The notes under the pieces: model-generated
What the model was told of the DNA's origin: nothing
What the model saw: the letters and a program-made list of their open reading frames with translations, nothing else
Database searches by the model: none
Shown: positions 17,501 through 26,448 of the stretch, in pieces
How the letters are laid out: each line of letters begins with the position of its first letter
How positions within the stretch are numbered: the stretch's first letter is position 1
Origin: Sphingopyxis witflariensis
GTDB lineage: Bacteria > Pseudomonadota > Alphaproteobacteria > Sphingomonadales > Sphingomonadaceae
Reading direction: 5' to 3'
Length of the DNA stretch: 64,000 nucleotides
Assembly: GCF_002205635.1 (NCBI RefSeq)
Contig: NZ_NISJ01000001.1
Location: forward strand, 62,001 to 126,000
Made by a program: the position numbers and the translations under genes

Positions 17501-20500
17501 ATGCGCAGCACCCGAAAACTCCTGGCCCTTGCGACCACGCTGGTTGCGGCAGCGATGCTGCCTGCGGCAGCCCCGGCGCACGCGCAGCTGATCTCCAACA
17601 CCGCGTCGGCGCGCTGGATTCAGGGCGACGGCGGCGGAGAGACGCTGTCAAATCGCGTCGACGTGACGGTGAACGATCGGCCGTCCGAAGCGCCGACGAT
17701 CACGACATACCGGATCATCGACCGGGGCGGCGACAAAAGGGTCCCGCTCGTGCCTACGCCATGCGGCATTGCCGACAGTACGGGGCGTGGTGGCGAGCTG
17801 ATCCAGCTTGGCGGCGCCTATGCTAGCCTGCCCACCAATCCCGCGTCGCTACAAAACAGCAAGAATTTCCGTGCCGGCGAAGTGCTGGTCGTTGGCGTCA
17901 CCCTCGCCTCGGCCAACAGCAACGCAGATCAGCGCGACCTGCTCCCGGTGGTCCTCGAGCTTGCAAACGGCGACCGCGAACATATCACCCTCTCCGAAAC
18001 CGCGCCGAACAGCGGCGAATTCGTCGGCATCATCAATACAATCGGCGTTCCGCCTCCCGTCGTCGCGGGCGACTGCCGACTATCGGTCAATCCCGTCGTG
18101 CCGCTGACGCTCCGTGTTTCCGACCAGACCAACGCCAGCCTTGTCGCGCTCGCGACAATCGACTTCCTCGTCGATCCGTTCGGCATCGTCTTCGACAGCG
18201 GCGACGGCGCTCCGGTCGCGGGAAGCCGCGTCACGATCGTCGACGCCGCGACGGGCCAGCCCGCGCAGGTCTTCGGCGACGACGGCACCTCATCCTATCC
18301 CGCGAGCATGATCACCGGGCAAAGCGTCACCGATTCGGGCGGCACCGTCTATGACTTCCCGGCAGGTGATTATCGCTTCCCCTTCGTCGCGCCCGGCACT
18401 TACCGCCTCGTCGTCGAGCCGCCGCCGCCCTTCACCGCGCCGTCGAAATCGAGCCCGGCTGATCTTTCGTACCTGCGCCGTCCCGACGATGGCCTGCCCT
18501 TCACGATCACCGGCGCAAGCTATGGCCATATCTTCACACTCGACAGCCCCGCTCCCGTCCGCGTCGATATTCCCGTCGATCGGCCCGGTCTGCCGCTGGT
18601 CCTCAGCAAAACGACTTCAACCCAGGTCGCGGTGCCCGGCGATGTGATTCAGTATCGCATCGAAGTCGCCAATCGCGACGCCCGCCGCACCACTGGCGCG
18701 GTCATCATACGCGACATATTGCCTGCGGGAATGCGGCTGCGCGCCGATACGGTACGCGCCAACGGCGTGCGGGTCAGCGCCGACATCGCCGCCAACGGCC
18801 GTGAATTCGCAATCACCCTGCCTGCCGTCGCCCCGGCGCGATCGATCCTGCTCACCTATCTCGCCGAAGTCATCGTGTCCGCGCGGCCCGGCAACGCGCT
18901 TAACCGTGCCACCGCGACCGACAATCGCGGATCGACGAGCAATGTCGCCGAGGCGAGCATCGCGATCAAACGCGACCAGCTGGGCGACAGGATGACGATC
19001 ATCGGCCGCATTACCGACGGCGGATGCAGGGTCGACCCGGGAAAAGCCGACGGCATCGGCGGGGTGCGCGTGATGCTGCAGGACGGCAGCTACGCCGTAA
19101 CTGACGTTGATGGTCGCTATCATTTCGAGGGCGTCCGCCCCGGCCTGCACGTCGTGCAGATCGATCCCTCGACGCTCCCCCTCGACCGCGAAGCCATCGA
19201 CTGCGCGAACGCCACACAAAGCGCTGGCAGCGCAATCTCGCGCTTCGTGGAAGGCCGCGGCGGCGCCCTCAAGCGCGCAGACTTCCGCGCCACCGCCAGC
19301 GTCCCGCGCGCCGCACCCAAAACCACCGCGATCGCCGCAGCGCCGGTGCTGAGCGATCCAGACGCTGCGGGTGCTGGCCGCGACTGGCTGGCGGGCGAAG
19401 CGCCCGGGATCGGCTGGCTCTTTCCCACCCCAGACCATAATCCGCGCGCCAAATCGGTGCGCGCCGCGATCAGGCATCTGCCCGGTCAGTCGGTGACGCT
19501 GACGATCAACGGCAAGCCGGTCGACGATCTGAGCTTCGAAGGCACGCGCAAATCGGCCGACGGCGCCGCTGCGGCCAGCCTGTGGCGCGGCATCGAAATC
19601 CGCGAAGGCGAGAACCGCCTTGTCGCTACCGTCAGGGATGCGAACGGCATGACGGTCGAAACGCTCGAACGGCCGATTCATTATTCGATCACCCCGATGC
19701 GTGCGACGCTGATCCGTGAAAAATCGGTGCTGATCGCCGATGGCGTGACACGCCCGGTGATCGCGGTGCGCCTGACCGACCGCGACGGCAAGCCGGTGCG
19801 CCATGGCCTCACCGGCGATTTCAGCGTCCCCGCACCTTACGCCCCCGCCGTCGAGGTCGATGCGCAACAGGCACGCCAGCTTGCCGGGCTCGAACGCGCG
19901 CGCCCGATCTGGAAGATCGACGGCGACGACGGCATCGCCTTGATCGAACTGGAGCCGACCACCGCGTCGGGGACGCTGGCGATGGACTTCACCTTCCGCG
20001 ACGACAAGATCGAGCGCAAGCAGACGATCGAAACCTGGCTCGATCCGGGCGATCGCCCATGGACTGTCGTTGGCTTCGCTGCGGGTACGCTCGGCTACAA
20101 CACTCTCGACGACCGGATGGAGCCAGTGGCAGAGACGCTGGACGGTCTCAATGCCGACGCCCGCCTTGCGCTCTATGCCAAGGGCCGCGTGCAGGGAAAA
20201 TGGCTGATGACGCTGGCCTATGACAGCGACAAGGATAAGGATGACACGCGGTTCGGCGGCGTGATCGACCCACGCGCCTATTACACCATCTACGCCGACC
20301 GCAACGAGACGCGCTACGATGCCGCATCGGTGCGCAAACTCTATCTGCGCCTCGAACGCCCGCAATTTTACGCGATGTTCGGCGATATCGAGACCGGGAT
20401 TTCGGAACCGCAGCTCGCCCGCTATCAGCGCGCGCTGAACGGCGGCAAGGCTGAATATCGCGGGCCCAATCTCGCCGCGACCGCGTTCGTCGCCGACACC

Positions 20501-22594
20501 CCCTATCGTTTCCGCCGCGACGAAATCCAGGGCAACGGCCTGACCGGCCCATACCAGCTCGGCGCCAAGGACATCCTGCCAAACAGCGAGCGGATCGTCA
20601 TCGAAACGCGCGACCGGCTGCACAGCGAGCGCATCGTCGAAAGCGTCAGCCTGTCACGCCACGTCGATTATGACATCGACTATCTTTCGGGGACGCTGCG
20701 TTTCCGTGAGCCTGTCCTGAGCCGCTCGTCGGACCTCGATCCGCAGTTCATCGTCGCCGAATATGAGGTCGATGGGATCGGCCAGCGCGTGCTCAACGCG
20801 GGCGGGCGCGTCAGCTATCAATCGACCGACGAAACGCTGCGCGTCGGCGCGACCTTCATCCACGACGAGGATGGCAATGCCAAGACCAACCTTGGCGGCG
20901 TTGACGCGCGCTACCGCCCGAGTATCGACACCGAGGTTCGCGCCGAACTGGCGGTTAGCGACGCGAAGGCGGTCAATGGGAGCACGGCTCCCGCTGGCAC
21001 CGCGAAAGCCTGGCTGATCGAGGCTGAGCATCACAGCAGCAACGCCGACTTCCTCGCCTATGTCCGCGAGCGCGAGGCGGGGTTCGGCGCCGGACAGCTA
21101 AATCGTGGTGAAGATGGCACGCGCAAATTCGGTTTCGATGCGCGGCTGCGCGCGACGCGCAAGTTGTCGCTGACCCGCAGCGCCTGGCAGGAGGATTATC
21201 TCGATACCAACGCCCGCCGCCGCGCCGCGCGTGCTCTCGTCGAATATGACAATGGCACCAGTGTCGCGCGCGCGGGGCTGACCCATGCCCATGATCGCCT
21301 GACCGACGGCACGCGCAACACATCGAACATCGTCCAGCTCGGCGCGACCCAGCGGCTGATGAACAAGCGCCTCGAACTCGAGGCACAGACCGAATTCGCC
21401 TTGGGTGGCAAGGATGCGAGCGTCGACTTCCCGACCCGCCACCGCCTTGGCGCGCGCTACGCGATCACCCGCGACGTCAATCTGGTCGGCAGCTACGAGA
21501 TTGCCGACGGCGACACGATCAAGGCGCGCACCGCGCGTCTCGGCTTCGACCTGTCCCCATGGGCGGGTGCGCGGCTGCTCGCGACCGCGAACCAGCAGGA
21601 TATTGGCGAATATGGCCCACGCAGCTTCGCCGCCTATGGCCTGTCGCAATCGCTGCGGCTTGGGACACGTTGGTCGGTCGATATTTCGATCGATGGCAAT
21701 CGCACCCTCGGCGGGGTCCGCGCAAAGGATATGCTCAACCCCGATCATCCGGTCGCCTCGGGCGGCTTTCTCGGCGCGGGCGGCACGCTGACCGAGGACT
21801 TCCTCGCGATCAGTACTGGCGCCACTTATCGCGCCGATCGCTGGACCCTCACGGGCCGCGCCGAATATCGCGATGGCGAACTCGCCAACCGCACCGGCCT
21901 GACCCTCGGCGGGCTGCGTCAACTCGGCGAAGGCCGCGCGCTCGGCGCGCTCTTCACCTACGCCAAGGCAAGCGGCAGCGGCACCACGCCGACGACCGAA
22001 GTTATTCAGTTCGAAATGAGCTGGGCGCACCGCCCCGCCTCGTCGCGCGTTTCATGGCTCAACAAGAGCGAGTTTCGTTCGGACAAGGTTCGCGACGCTG
22101 TTGCGGGCCAGGCCGGGCCCATCGGCGGCGGCGCGCTGACGATCGACGGTGACGCGGCGAGCCGCCGCCTGCTCAACAGCCTGTCGGTGAATTGGACCCC
22201 GCTGGGCGATCGCGATGAGGACGGCCTGTGGTACGAGCGCGCCGAAATCGGCGTCTTCTGGGGCATCCGCTATAATTTCGACCGTTTCGGTACGGACGAT
22301 GTGAAGGGTTGGTCGAACCTGATCGGCGCCGATGTCCGTTTCAACCTTGGCGCGCATGTCGATATCGGCGCGTCGGGCACTGTGCGCGTTGGCACCGACA
22401 CCGATACCGTCAGCTGGGCGGGCGGCCCGACACTGACGCTGGCGCCGATGAAAAATGCGAACATCAGCTTCGGCTATAATTTCGCAGGCTTCCACGACCG
22501 CGATTTCGAGGAAGCGCGCTATTCGCGTTCGGGTGCCTATGTGACCTTCAAACTGAAGTTCGACCAGACAAGCTTTGCGGGGCTGGGGCTGTAA
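17501..22594 (+). CDS. giant outer-membrane protein with DUF11, CnaB-like and beta-barrel regions
   Basis: A 1697-residue exported protein, last gene of the DUF11 cluster. Order: signal peptide (1-29, ending AHAQ); the shared motif LISNTASARW; beta-rich modules to about 370; a DUF11 domain (about 380-490, with VPGDVIQYRIEVANRD and IIRDILPAGMRL); a CnaB/carboxypeptidase-regulatory-like module (about 500-570, VRVMLQDGSYAVTDVDGRYH and FEGVRPGLHVV); Ig-like segments to about 830. A long C-terminal half follows with alternating aromatic/polar strands (for example YTIYADRNETRYDAASVRKL) and ends GAYVTFKLKF, as outer-membrane barrels do. It could anchor or export the three small proteins. I know no characterised homologue. 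Confidence 0.8.
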   Translation: MRSTRKLLALATTLVAAAMLPAAAPAHAQLISNTASARWIQGDGGGETLSNRVDVTVNDRPSEAPTITTYRIIDRGGDKRVPLVPTPCGIADSTGRGGELIQLGGAYASLPTNPASLQNSKNFRAGEVLVVGVTLASANSNADQRDLLPVVLELANGDREHITLSETAPNSGEFVGIINTIGVPPPVVAGDCRLSVNPVVPLTLRVSDQTNASLVALATIDFLVDPFGIVFDSGDGAPVAGSRVTIVDAATGQPAQVFGDDGTSSYPASMITGQSVTDSGGTVYDFPAGDYRFPFVAPGTYRLVVEPPPPFTAPSKSSPADLSYLRRPDDGLPFTITGASYGHIFTLDSPAPVRVDIPVDRPGLPLVLSKTTSTQVAVPGDVIQYRIEVANRDARRTTGAVIIRDILPAGMRLRADTVRANGVRVSADIAANGREFAITLPAVAPARSILLTYLAEVIVSARPGNALNRATATDNRGSTSNVAEASIAIKRDQLGDRMTIIGRITDGGCRVDPGKADGIGGVRVMLQDGSYAVTDVDGRYHFEGVRPGLHVVQIDPSTLPLDREAIDCANATQSAGSAISRFVEGRGGALKRADFRATASVPRAAPKTTAIAAAPVLSDPDAAGAGRDWLAGEAPGIGWLFPTPDHNPRAKSVRAAIRHLPGQSVTLTINGKPVDDLSFEGTRKSADGAAAASLWRGIEIREGENRLVATVRDANGMTVETLERPIHYSITPMRATLIREKSVLIADGVTRPVIAVRLTDRDGKPVRHGLTGDFSVPAPYAPAVEVDAQQARQLAGLERARPIWKIDGDDGIALIELEPTTASGTLAMDFTFRDDKIERKQTIETWLDPGDRPWTVVGFAAGTLGYNTLDDRMEPVAETLDGLNADARLALYAKGRVQGKWLMTLAYDSDKDKDDTRFGGVIDPRAYYTIYADRNETRYDAASVRKLYLRLERPQFYAMFGDIETGISEPQLARYQRALNGGKAEYRGPNLAATAFVADTPYRFRRDEIQGNGLTGPYQLGAKDILPNSERIVIETRDRLHSERIVESVSLSRHVDYDIDYLSGTLRFREPVLSRSSDLDPQFIVAEYEVDGIGQRVLNAGGRVSYQSTDETLRVGATFIHDEDGNAKTNLGGVDARYRPSIDTEVRAELAVSDAKAVNGSTAPAGTAKAWLIEAEHHSSNADFLAYVREREAGFGAGQLNRGEDGTRKFGFDARLRATRKLSLTRSAWQEDYLDTNARRRAARALVEYDNGTSVARAGLTHAHDRLTDGTRNTSNIVQLGATQRLMNKRLELEAQTEFALGGKDASVDFPTRHRLGARYAITRDVNLVGSYEIADGDTIKARTARLGFDLSPWAGARLLATANQQDIGEYGPRSFAAYGLSQSLRLGTRWSVDISIDGNRTLGGVRAKDMLNPDHPVASGGFLGAGGTLTEDFLAISTGATYRADRWTLTGRAEYRDGELANRTGLTLGGLRQLGEGRALGALFTYAKASGSGTTPTTEVIQFEMSWAHRPASSRVSWLNKSEFRSDKVRDAVAGQAGPIGGGALTIDGDAASRRLLNSLSVNWTPLGDRDEDGLWYERAEIGVFWGIRYNFDRFGTDDVKGWSNLIGADVRFNLGAHVDIGASGTVRVGTDTDTVSWAGGPTLTLAPMKNANISFGYNFAGFHDRDFEEARYSRSGAYVTFKLKFDQTSFAGLGL

Positions 22595-22609
22595 GCCGTT
22601 GCCCTAACT

Positions 22610-22685
22610 CGTCACCCCGGACTTGATCCGGGGTCCCGCTCAGCAACGCCGAAAAGCGGGATACCGGATCAAGTCCGGCATGACG
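22610..22685. repeat. REP-like palindromic element
   Basis: A 76-base intergenic palindrome between the convergent ends of the giant gene and the E2 gene. The left arm starts CGTCACCCCGGACTTGATCC (from 22610) and the right arm ends GGATCAAGTCCGGCATGACG (to 22685), with inner CCCGCT/AGCGGG. This CCGGACTTGATCCGG type is a frequent dispersed repeat in sphingomonads. It probably also works as a bidirectional hairpin. Confidence 0.75.
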
Positions 22686-22704
22686 AAAGGATGGAAGAAG
22701 AGCG

Positions 22705-24027
22705 TCAGTCCGCGAACAGCAACACGGGCGTCTCGACGAGCTTCTTGAGCGCCTGGACATAGCTCGCGGCATCCCAGCCATCGACGACGCGGTGGTCACA
22801 GCTGATCGACAGGTTCATCAACTTGGCGCGGCGAATCTCGTCGCCCCCTTGAGGATTTTTAGCAAACACCGGGCGTTCGACGATCTTGTTCGGACCGATG
22901 ATCGCCACTTCAGGACGATTGATCACCGGCGTTGTCGCAATCCCGCCAAGCGGACCGAGCGAGGTGATCGTCAGCGTCGAACCCGACAGCTCGTCGACCT
23001 TCGCTTTGCCAGTGCGCGCGGCTTCGGCGAGGCGAGTGATCTCGCTCGCGAGCTGCCAGACATTCATGTCCTGCGCGTCGCGGATCACCGGGACCATCAG
23101 CCCCGCATCGGTCTGCGTCGCCATACCCAGATGCACCGCGCCGTAACGGGTCACGATGCCCGCCTCATCATCATAGCGCGCGTTGATCATCGGAAATTGC
23201 GGAATGGTGCGGCAGATCGCGACGATCAGGAAGGGCAGCATCGTCAGTTTCGGGCGGCCCCCGCGATTGGCGTTGAGGTCAGCGCGCATCTCTTCAAGCG
23301 CGGTGACATCCATTTCATCGACATAGGTGAAGTGCGGGATCGCGCGCTTCGACGCCGCCATATTCTCGGCAATCTTGCGGCGCATGCCGATAACCTTGAT
23401 CGGCTCGTCGGCGCGGGCGCGCGATGCTCCCGGCGCATGATAGCCTTGCCCGCCGCTGTAGCGAAGGAAGGCGTCGAGGTCCGCGTGGCGGATGCGGTCG
23501 CCCTCAGCATGGACCTGACCAAGGTCGACACCCAGATCGGCCGCGCGGGCGCGAACGGCAGGGGAAGCCAGAACCTTCGCCCCATGGTCCGTTTGCCCTG
23601 AGCTTGTCGAAGGGCCGCTCTTGTTTTCGGAAGGCAAGGACGGGGCTTCGACAAGCCCAGCCCGAGCGGGTTGAGGGGTTGGCGTAGCGACCTCAACGTC
23701 AGAAATTTCTTCGGCGCCCGGCGTCTCGGCGACAATTTCCTGCTCAACCGGCGTATCGGTCGGCGGCGCATCGACCGCACCCTCGTCATCGGTCTCGATC
23801 ACGGCGAGTGTCGAACCGATCGGGATCAAATCGCCGACCTCACCCGCCAGTTCGACGACGATCCCCGATACAGGAGATTCCATTTCGACGGTCGCCTTGT
23901 CGGTCATCATATCGGCGAGTTGCGCGTCTTCCTCGACGCGCTCGCCGATCTTGACGTGCCAGGCGACGATTTCGGCCTCGGCGATGCCTTCGCCAATGTC
24001 GGGCAGACGGAATGAATAGCGGGCCAT
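22705..24027 (-). CDS. bkdB: branched-chain 2-oxoacid dehydrogenase, E2 acyltransferase
   Basis: Dihydrolipoamide acyltransferase core of a 2-oxoacid dehydrogenase complex. The 440-residue chain begins with a lipoyl domain (FRLPDIGEGIAEAEIVAWHV; lipoyl-lysine in MMTDKATVEMESP). A long acidic/Pro linker, a peripheral-subunit-binding domain (ASPAVRARAADLGVDLGQVH) and the catalytic domain follow, ending with ISCDHRVVDGWDAASYVQAL (DHRxxDG motif). The linker contains peptide GPSTSSGQT, produced by a palindromic repeat inserted in frame. It is third in the E1alpha-E1beta-E2 operon; no E3 gene is in the window. Confidence 0.94.
   Translation of the reverse strand: MARYSFRLPDIGEGIAEAEIVAWHVKIGERVEEDAQLADMMTDKATVEMESPVSGIVVELAGEVGDLIPIGSTLAVIETDDEGAVDAPPTDTPVEQEIVAETPGAEEISDVEVATPTPQPARAGLVEAPSLPSENKSGPSTSSGQTDHGAKVLASPAVRARAADLGVDLGQVHAEGDRIRHADLDAFLRYSGGQGYHAPGASRARADEPIKVIGMRRKIAENMAASKRAIPHFTYVDEMDVTALEEMRADLNANRGGRPKLTMLPFLIVAICRTIPQFPMINARYDDEAGIVTRYGAVHLGMATQTDAGLMVPVIRDAQDMNVWQLASEITRLAEAARTGKAKVDELSGSTLTITSLGPLGGIATTPVINRPEVAIIGPNKIVERPVFAKNPQGGDEIRRAKLMNLSISCDHRVVDGWDAASYVQALKKLVETPVLLFAD
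23596..23664. repeat. REP-type palindrome inside bkdB coding sequence
   Basis: CCCTGAGCTTGTCGAAGGG (23596-23614) and the partly inverted CGGGGCTTCGACAAGCCCAG (23641-23660) bracket a 26-base spacer. This is the TTCGACAAGC/GCTTGTCGAA dispersed repeat of many alphaproteobacteria, here inside an open reading frame. Read on the minus strand it encodes the linker stretch from GLVEAPSLPSENK to GPSTSSGQT without breaking the frame. Confidence 0.75.
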
Positions 24028-24031
24028 GACG

Positions 24032-25060
24032 TCAGTCCTTCAAAATCTTGTTCAGCGCGGTCGCGATGCGGACCGGCCCGGGGAAATAGGCCCATTCAAG
24101 GCTGTGCGGATAAGGCGTATCAAACCCGGTCACGCGTTCGACCGGCGCCTCGAGATGATAGAAGCAGCGTTCCTGTACCAGCGCCGCGAGTTCGGCGCCA
24201 AAGCCCGACGTGCGCGTCGCTTCGTGGATGATCAGGCAGCGACCGGTTTTCTTCACCGACGTTTCGATTGCCTCGATATCGAGCGGCACCAGCGTCCGCA
24301 GGTCGATGATCTCGGCGTCGATCGCCAGTTCATCGATGATCGTCTTCGCTACATGGACCATCGTGCCATAGACCAGCACGGTGACCGCCTCGCCTTCGCG
24401 GATCGTCGCCGCCTTGCCGAGCTCGATGCGGTAATAATCTTCCGGCACCACGCTCGCAGCATGCTTCGACCAAGGCTCGACCGGGCGGTCGTAATAGCCG
24501 CTGAACGGGCCGTTATAGATGCGCTTGGGTTCAAGGAAAACGACCGGGTCATTATCCTCGATCGCCGCAATCAACAGGCCCTTGGCATCATAGGGGTTCG
24601 ACGGGATCACCGTCTTCACGCCACAGATATGCGTCATGATGCTTTCCGGCGACTGGCTGTGCGTCTGGCCGCCGAAAATGCCGCCGCCAAATGGCGTGCG
24701 CACCGTCATCGGGCAGATGAAGTCATTCGCCGAACGATAGCGCAAACGCGCCGCCTCGCTGACCAGCTGGTCGAGCCCCGGATAGATATAGTCGGCAAAC
24801 TGGATTTCGGGGACCGGGCGCAGGCCATAAGCCCCCATGCCGACCGCAACGCCGATGATGCCACATTCGTTGATCGGGGTGTCGAACACCCGCGTCTTGC
24901 CGTGCTTTTTCTGCAAGCCAGCCGTGGCGCGGAAGACGCCGCCGAAAAAGCCGACGTCCTCGCCCATCACCACGACCTTGTCGTCGCGCGCCAGCATGAC
25001 GTCCATCGCGCTGTTGATTGCCTCGATCATGTTCATCGTCTTGGTTTCGCTGCTCATCAT
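24032..25060 (-). CDS. bkdA2: branched-chain 2-oxoacid dehydrogenase, E1 beta subunit
   Basis: The transketolase-like C-half of the E1 decarboxylase, pairing with E1alpha to decarboxylate branched-chain 2-oxoacids. About 342 residues, with TMNMIEAINSAMDVMLARDD, the family motif VVVMGEDVGFFGGVFRATAG, RVFDTPINECGIIGVAVGMG, and the C-terminal RCLIIHEATRTSGFGAELAA. The stop of E1alpha overlaps the paired ATGs at 25060/25057 (ATGATG), indicating translational coupling; either could be the start. Confidence 0.94.
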   Translation of the reverse strand: MMSSETKTMNMIEAINSAMDVMLARDDKVVVMGEDVGFFGGVFRATAGLQKKHGKTRVFDTPINECGIIGVAVGMGAYGLRPVPEIQFADYIYPGLDQLVSEAARLRYRSANDFICPMTVRTPFGGGIFGGQTHSQSPESIMTHICGVKTVIPSNPYDAKGLLIAAIEDNDPVVFLEPKRIYNGPFSGYYDRPVEPWSKHAASVVPEDYYRIELGKAATIREGEAVTVLVYGTMVHVAKTIIDELAIDAEIIDLRTLVPLDIEAIETSVKKTGRCLIIHEATRTSGFGAELAALVQERCFYHLEAPVERVTGFDTPYPHSLEWAYFPGPVRIATALNKILKD

Positions 25061-26352
25061 TCGGGCTTCCAACCGGGGCCGAACTTGGCCTCTTGCTCCG
25101 CCAGCATCTGCTTGCTCTGTTCCACAAGATGCCAGGGCATCTCCTCGAACACGTCCTGGAACATGGTTTCAAAGGGCTGGTGCATGCCATGACCCAAAAT
25201 GCCGAGCTTTTCCGACTGCTTCTGGGTCGTCTTGACCAGATCCTCAAGCTCGCCGCGCAGCGCCTCGTGCCGCTCGCCATCCCATTCGCCGAGCGTTTCG
25301 AGATGCTGGCGCAACCGCGCGATCGGGTCGCCGAACGGCCAGATCGTCGGCTCTTCGGCGGGGCGATAGGCTGTCGGATCGTCCGACGTGCTATGCCCTT
25401 CGCTGCGATAGGTGAAATGCTCGATCAAGGTCGGGCCATTGTTGGTTCGTGCGCGGTCCGCCGCCCATTGCGTCGCGGCATAGACCGCGAGCGGATCATT
25501 TCCGTCGATACGCAGCCCGGCGATGCCATAACCCACCGCGCGCGCCGCAAAGGTTGTCCGTTCGCCGCCGGCAAAGCCCGAAAAGCTCGAGATCGCCCAC
25601 TGATTGTTGACGACGTTGAAGATGACCGGCGCGTTATAAACCGTCGCAAAGGTCAGCGCCGAGTGGAAATCGCCCTCGGCCGACGATCCCTCGCCGCACC
25701 AAACGGTCGCGATGCGGCTGTCGCCCTTTGACGCCGACGCCATCGCCCAGCCCACCGCCTGCGGATATTGGGTCGCGAGATTGCCCGACACGCTGAAGAA
25801 GCCATGTTCGGGCGCCGAATACATGATTGGCAACTGCCGCCCCATCAGGTGATCGCCGCGATTCGAATAAATCTGGTTCATCATCTGGATCAGCGGATAG
25901 TCGCGCGCGATCAAAATGCCCTGCTGGCGATAGCTGGGGAAGCACATGTCGCCGCGGTCGAGCGCCAGCGTCGATGCGACCGAGGTGGCCTCTTCGCCGG
26001 TGCACTTCATGTAAAAGCTGGTCTTGCCCTGCCGCTGGGCGCGGAACATGCGGTCGTCGAACGCGCGCACCAGCATCATGTAGCGCAGCATGAGGCGCAG
26101 CCGCTCGGGTGACAGCTTCGGATCCCATTGCCCCTTCGCCTGCCCGTCAAAATCGAGCACGCGGACAAGACCATAGCACAGGTCACGCATCGCATCGGGC
26201 TTGGTGTCTTCGCCGGGGCGCGGCGTCGCCTCGACCGCAGGGACGACGATATCACCGAAATCGGGCGTATCACCGGGCCGATAGCGCGGTTCGGGAATGT
26301 GAAGCGACAGCGGCGGCAGGTTGCTCGCCGGGCGTCGATGGGTATCGGGCAT
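25057..26352 (-). CDS. bkdA1: branched-chain 2-oxoacid dehydrogenase, E1 alpha subunit
   Basis: Thiamine-diphosphate-binding subunit of E1. From MPDTHRRPAS it is 431 residues; nine further codons upstream exist but lack family support. Motifs: MLVRAFDDRMFRAQRQGKTS, CTGEEATSVASTLAL, the ThDP site VWCGEGSSAEGDFHSALTFA ending in VVNNQWAIS, and the phosphorylation-loop-like YRSEGHSTSDDPTAYR. The LSLHIPEPRYRPGD N-terminal extension is typical of the branched-chain type rather than the pyruvate type. First gene of the operon. Confidence 0.94.
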   Translation of the reverse strand: MPDTHRRPASNLPPLSLHIPEPRYRPGDTPDFGDIVVPAVEATPRPGEDTKPDAMRDLCYGLVRVLDFDGQAKGQWDPKLSPERLRLMLRYMMLVRAFDDRMFRAQRQGKTSFYMKCTGEEATSVASTLALDRGDMCFPSYRQQGILIARDYPLIQMMNQIYSNRGDHLMGRQLPIMYSAPEHGFFSVSGNLATQYPQAVGWAMASASKGDSRIATVWCGEGSSAEGDFHSALTFATVYNAPVIFNVVNNQWAISSFSGFAGGERTTFAARAVGYGIAGLRIDGNDPLAVYAATQWAADRARTNNGPTLIEHFTYRSEGHSTSDDPTAYRPAEEPTIWPFGDPIARLRQHLETLGEWDGERHEALRGELEDLVKTTQKQSEKLGILGHGMHQPFETMFQDVFEEMPWHLVEQSKQMLAEQEAKFGPGWKPE

Positions 26353-26448
26353 GCCTAAATCCCTCCCGGTGCGAATCATCGCACCGTCTAGTTATATTTC
26401 AATGCGGCGACATATTATTACCGCCGCTAGATCATTGCAATGCCCGCG

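Noticed and set aside
18617..20623. A 668-codon minus-strand open frame
   Set aside because: Antisense to the giant DUF11/outer-membrane gene; low-complexity composition, no signal or domain.
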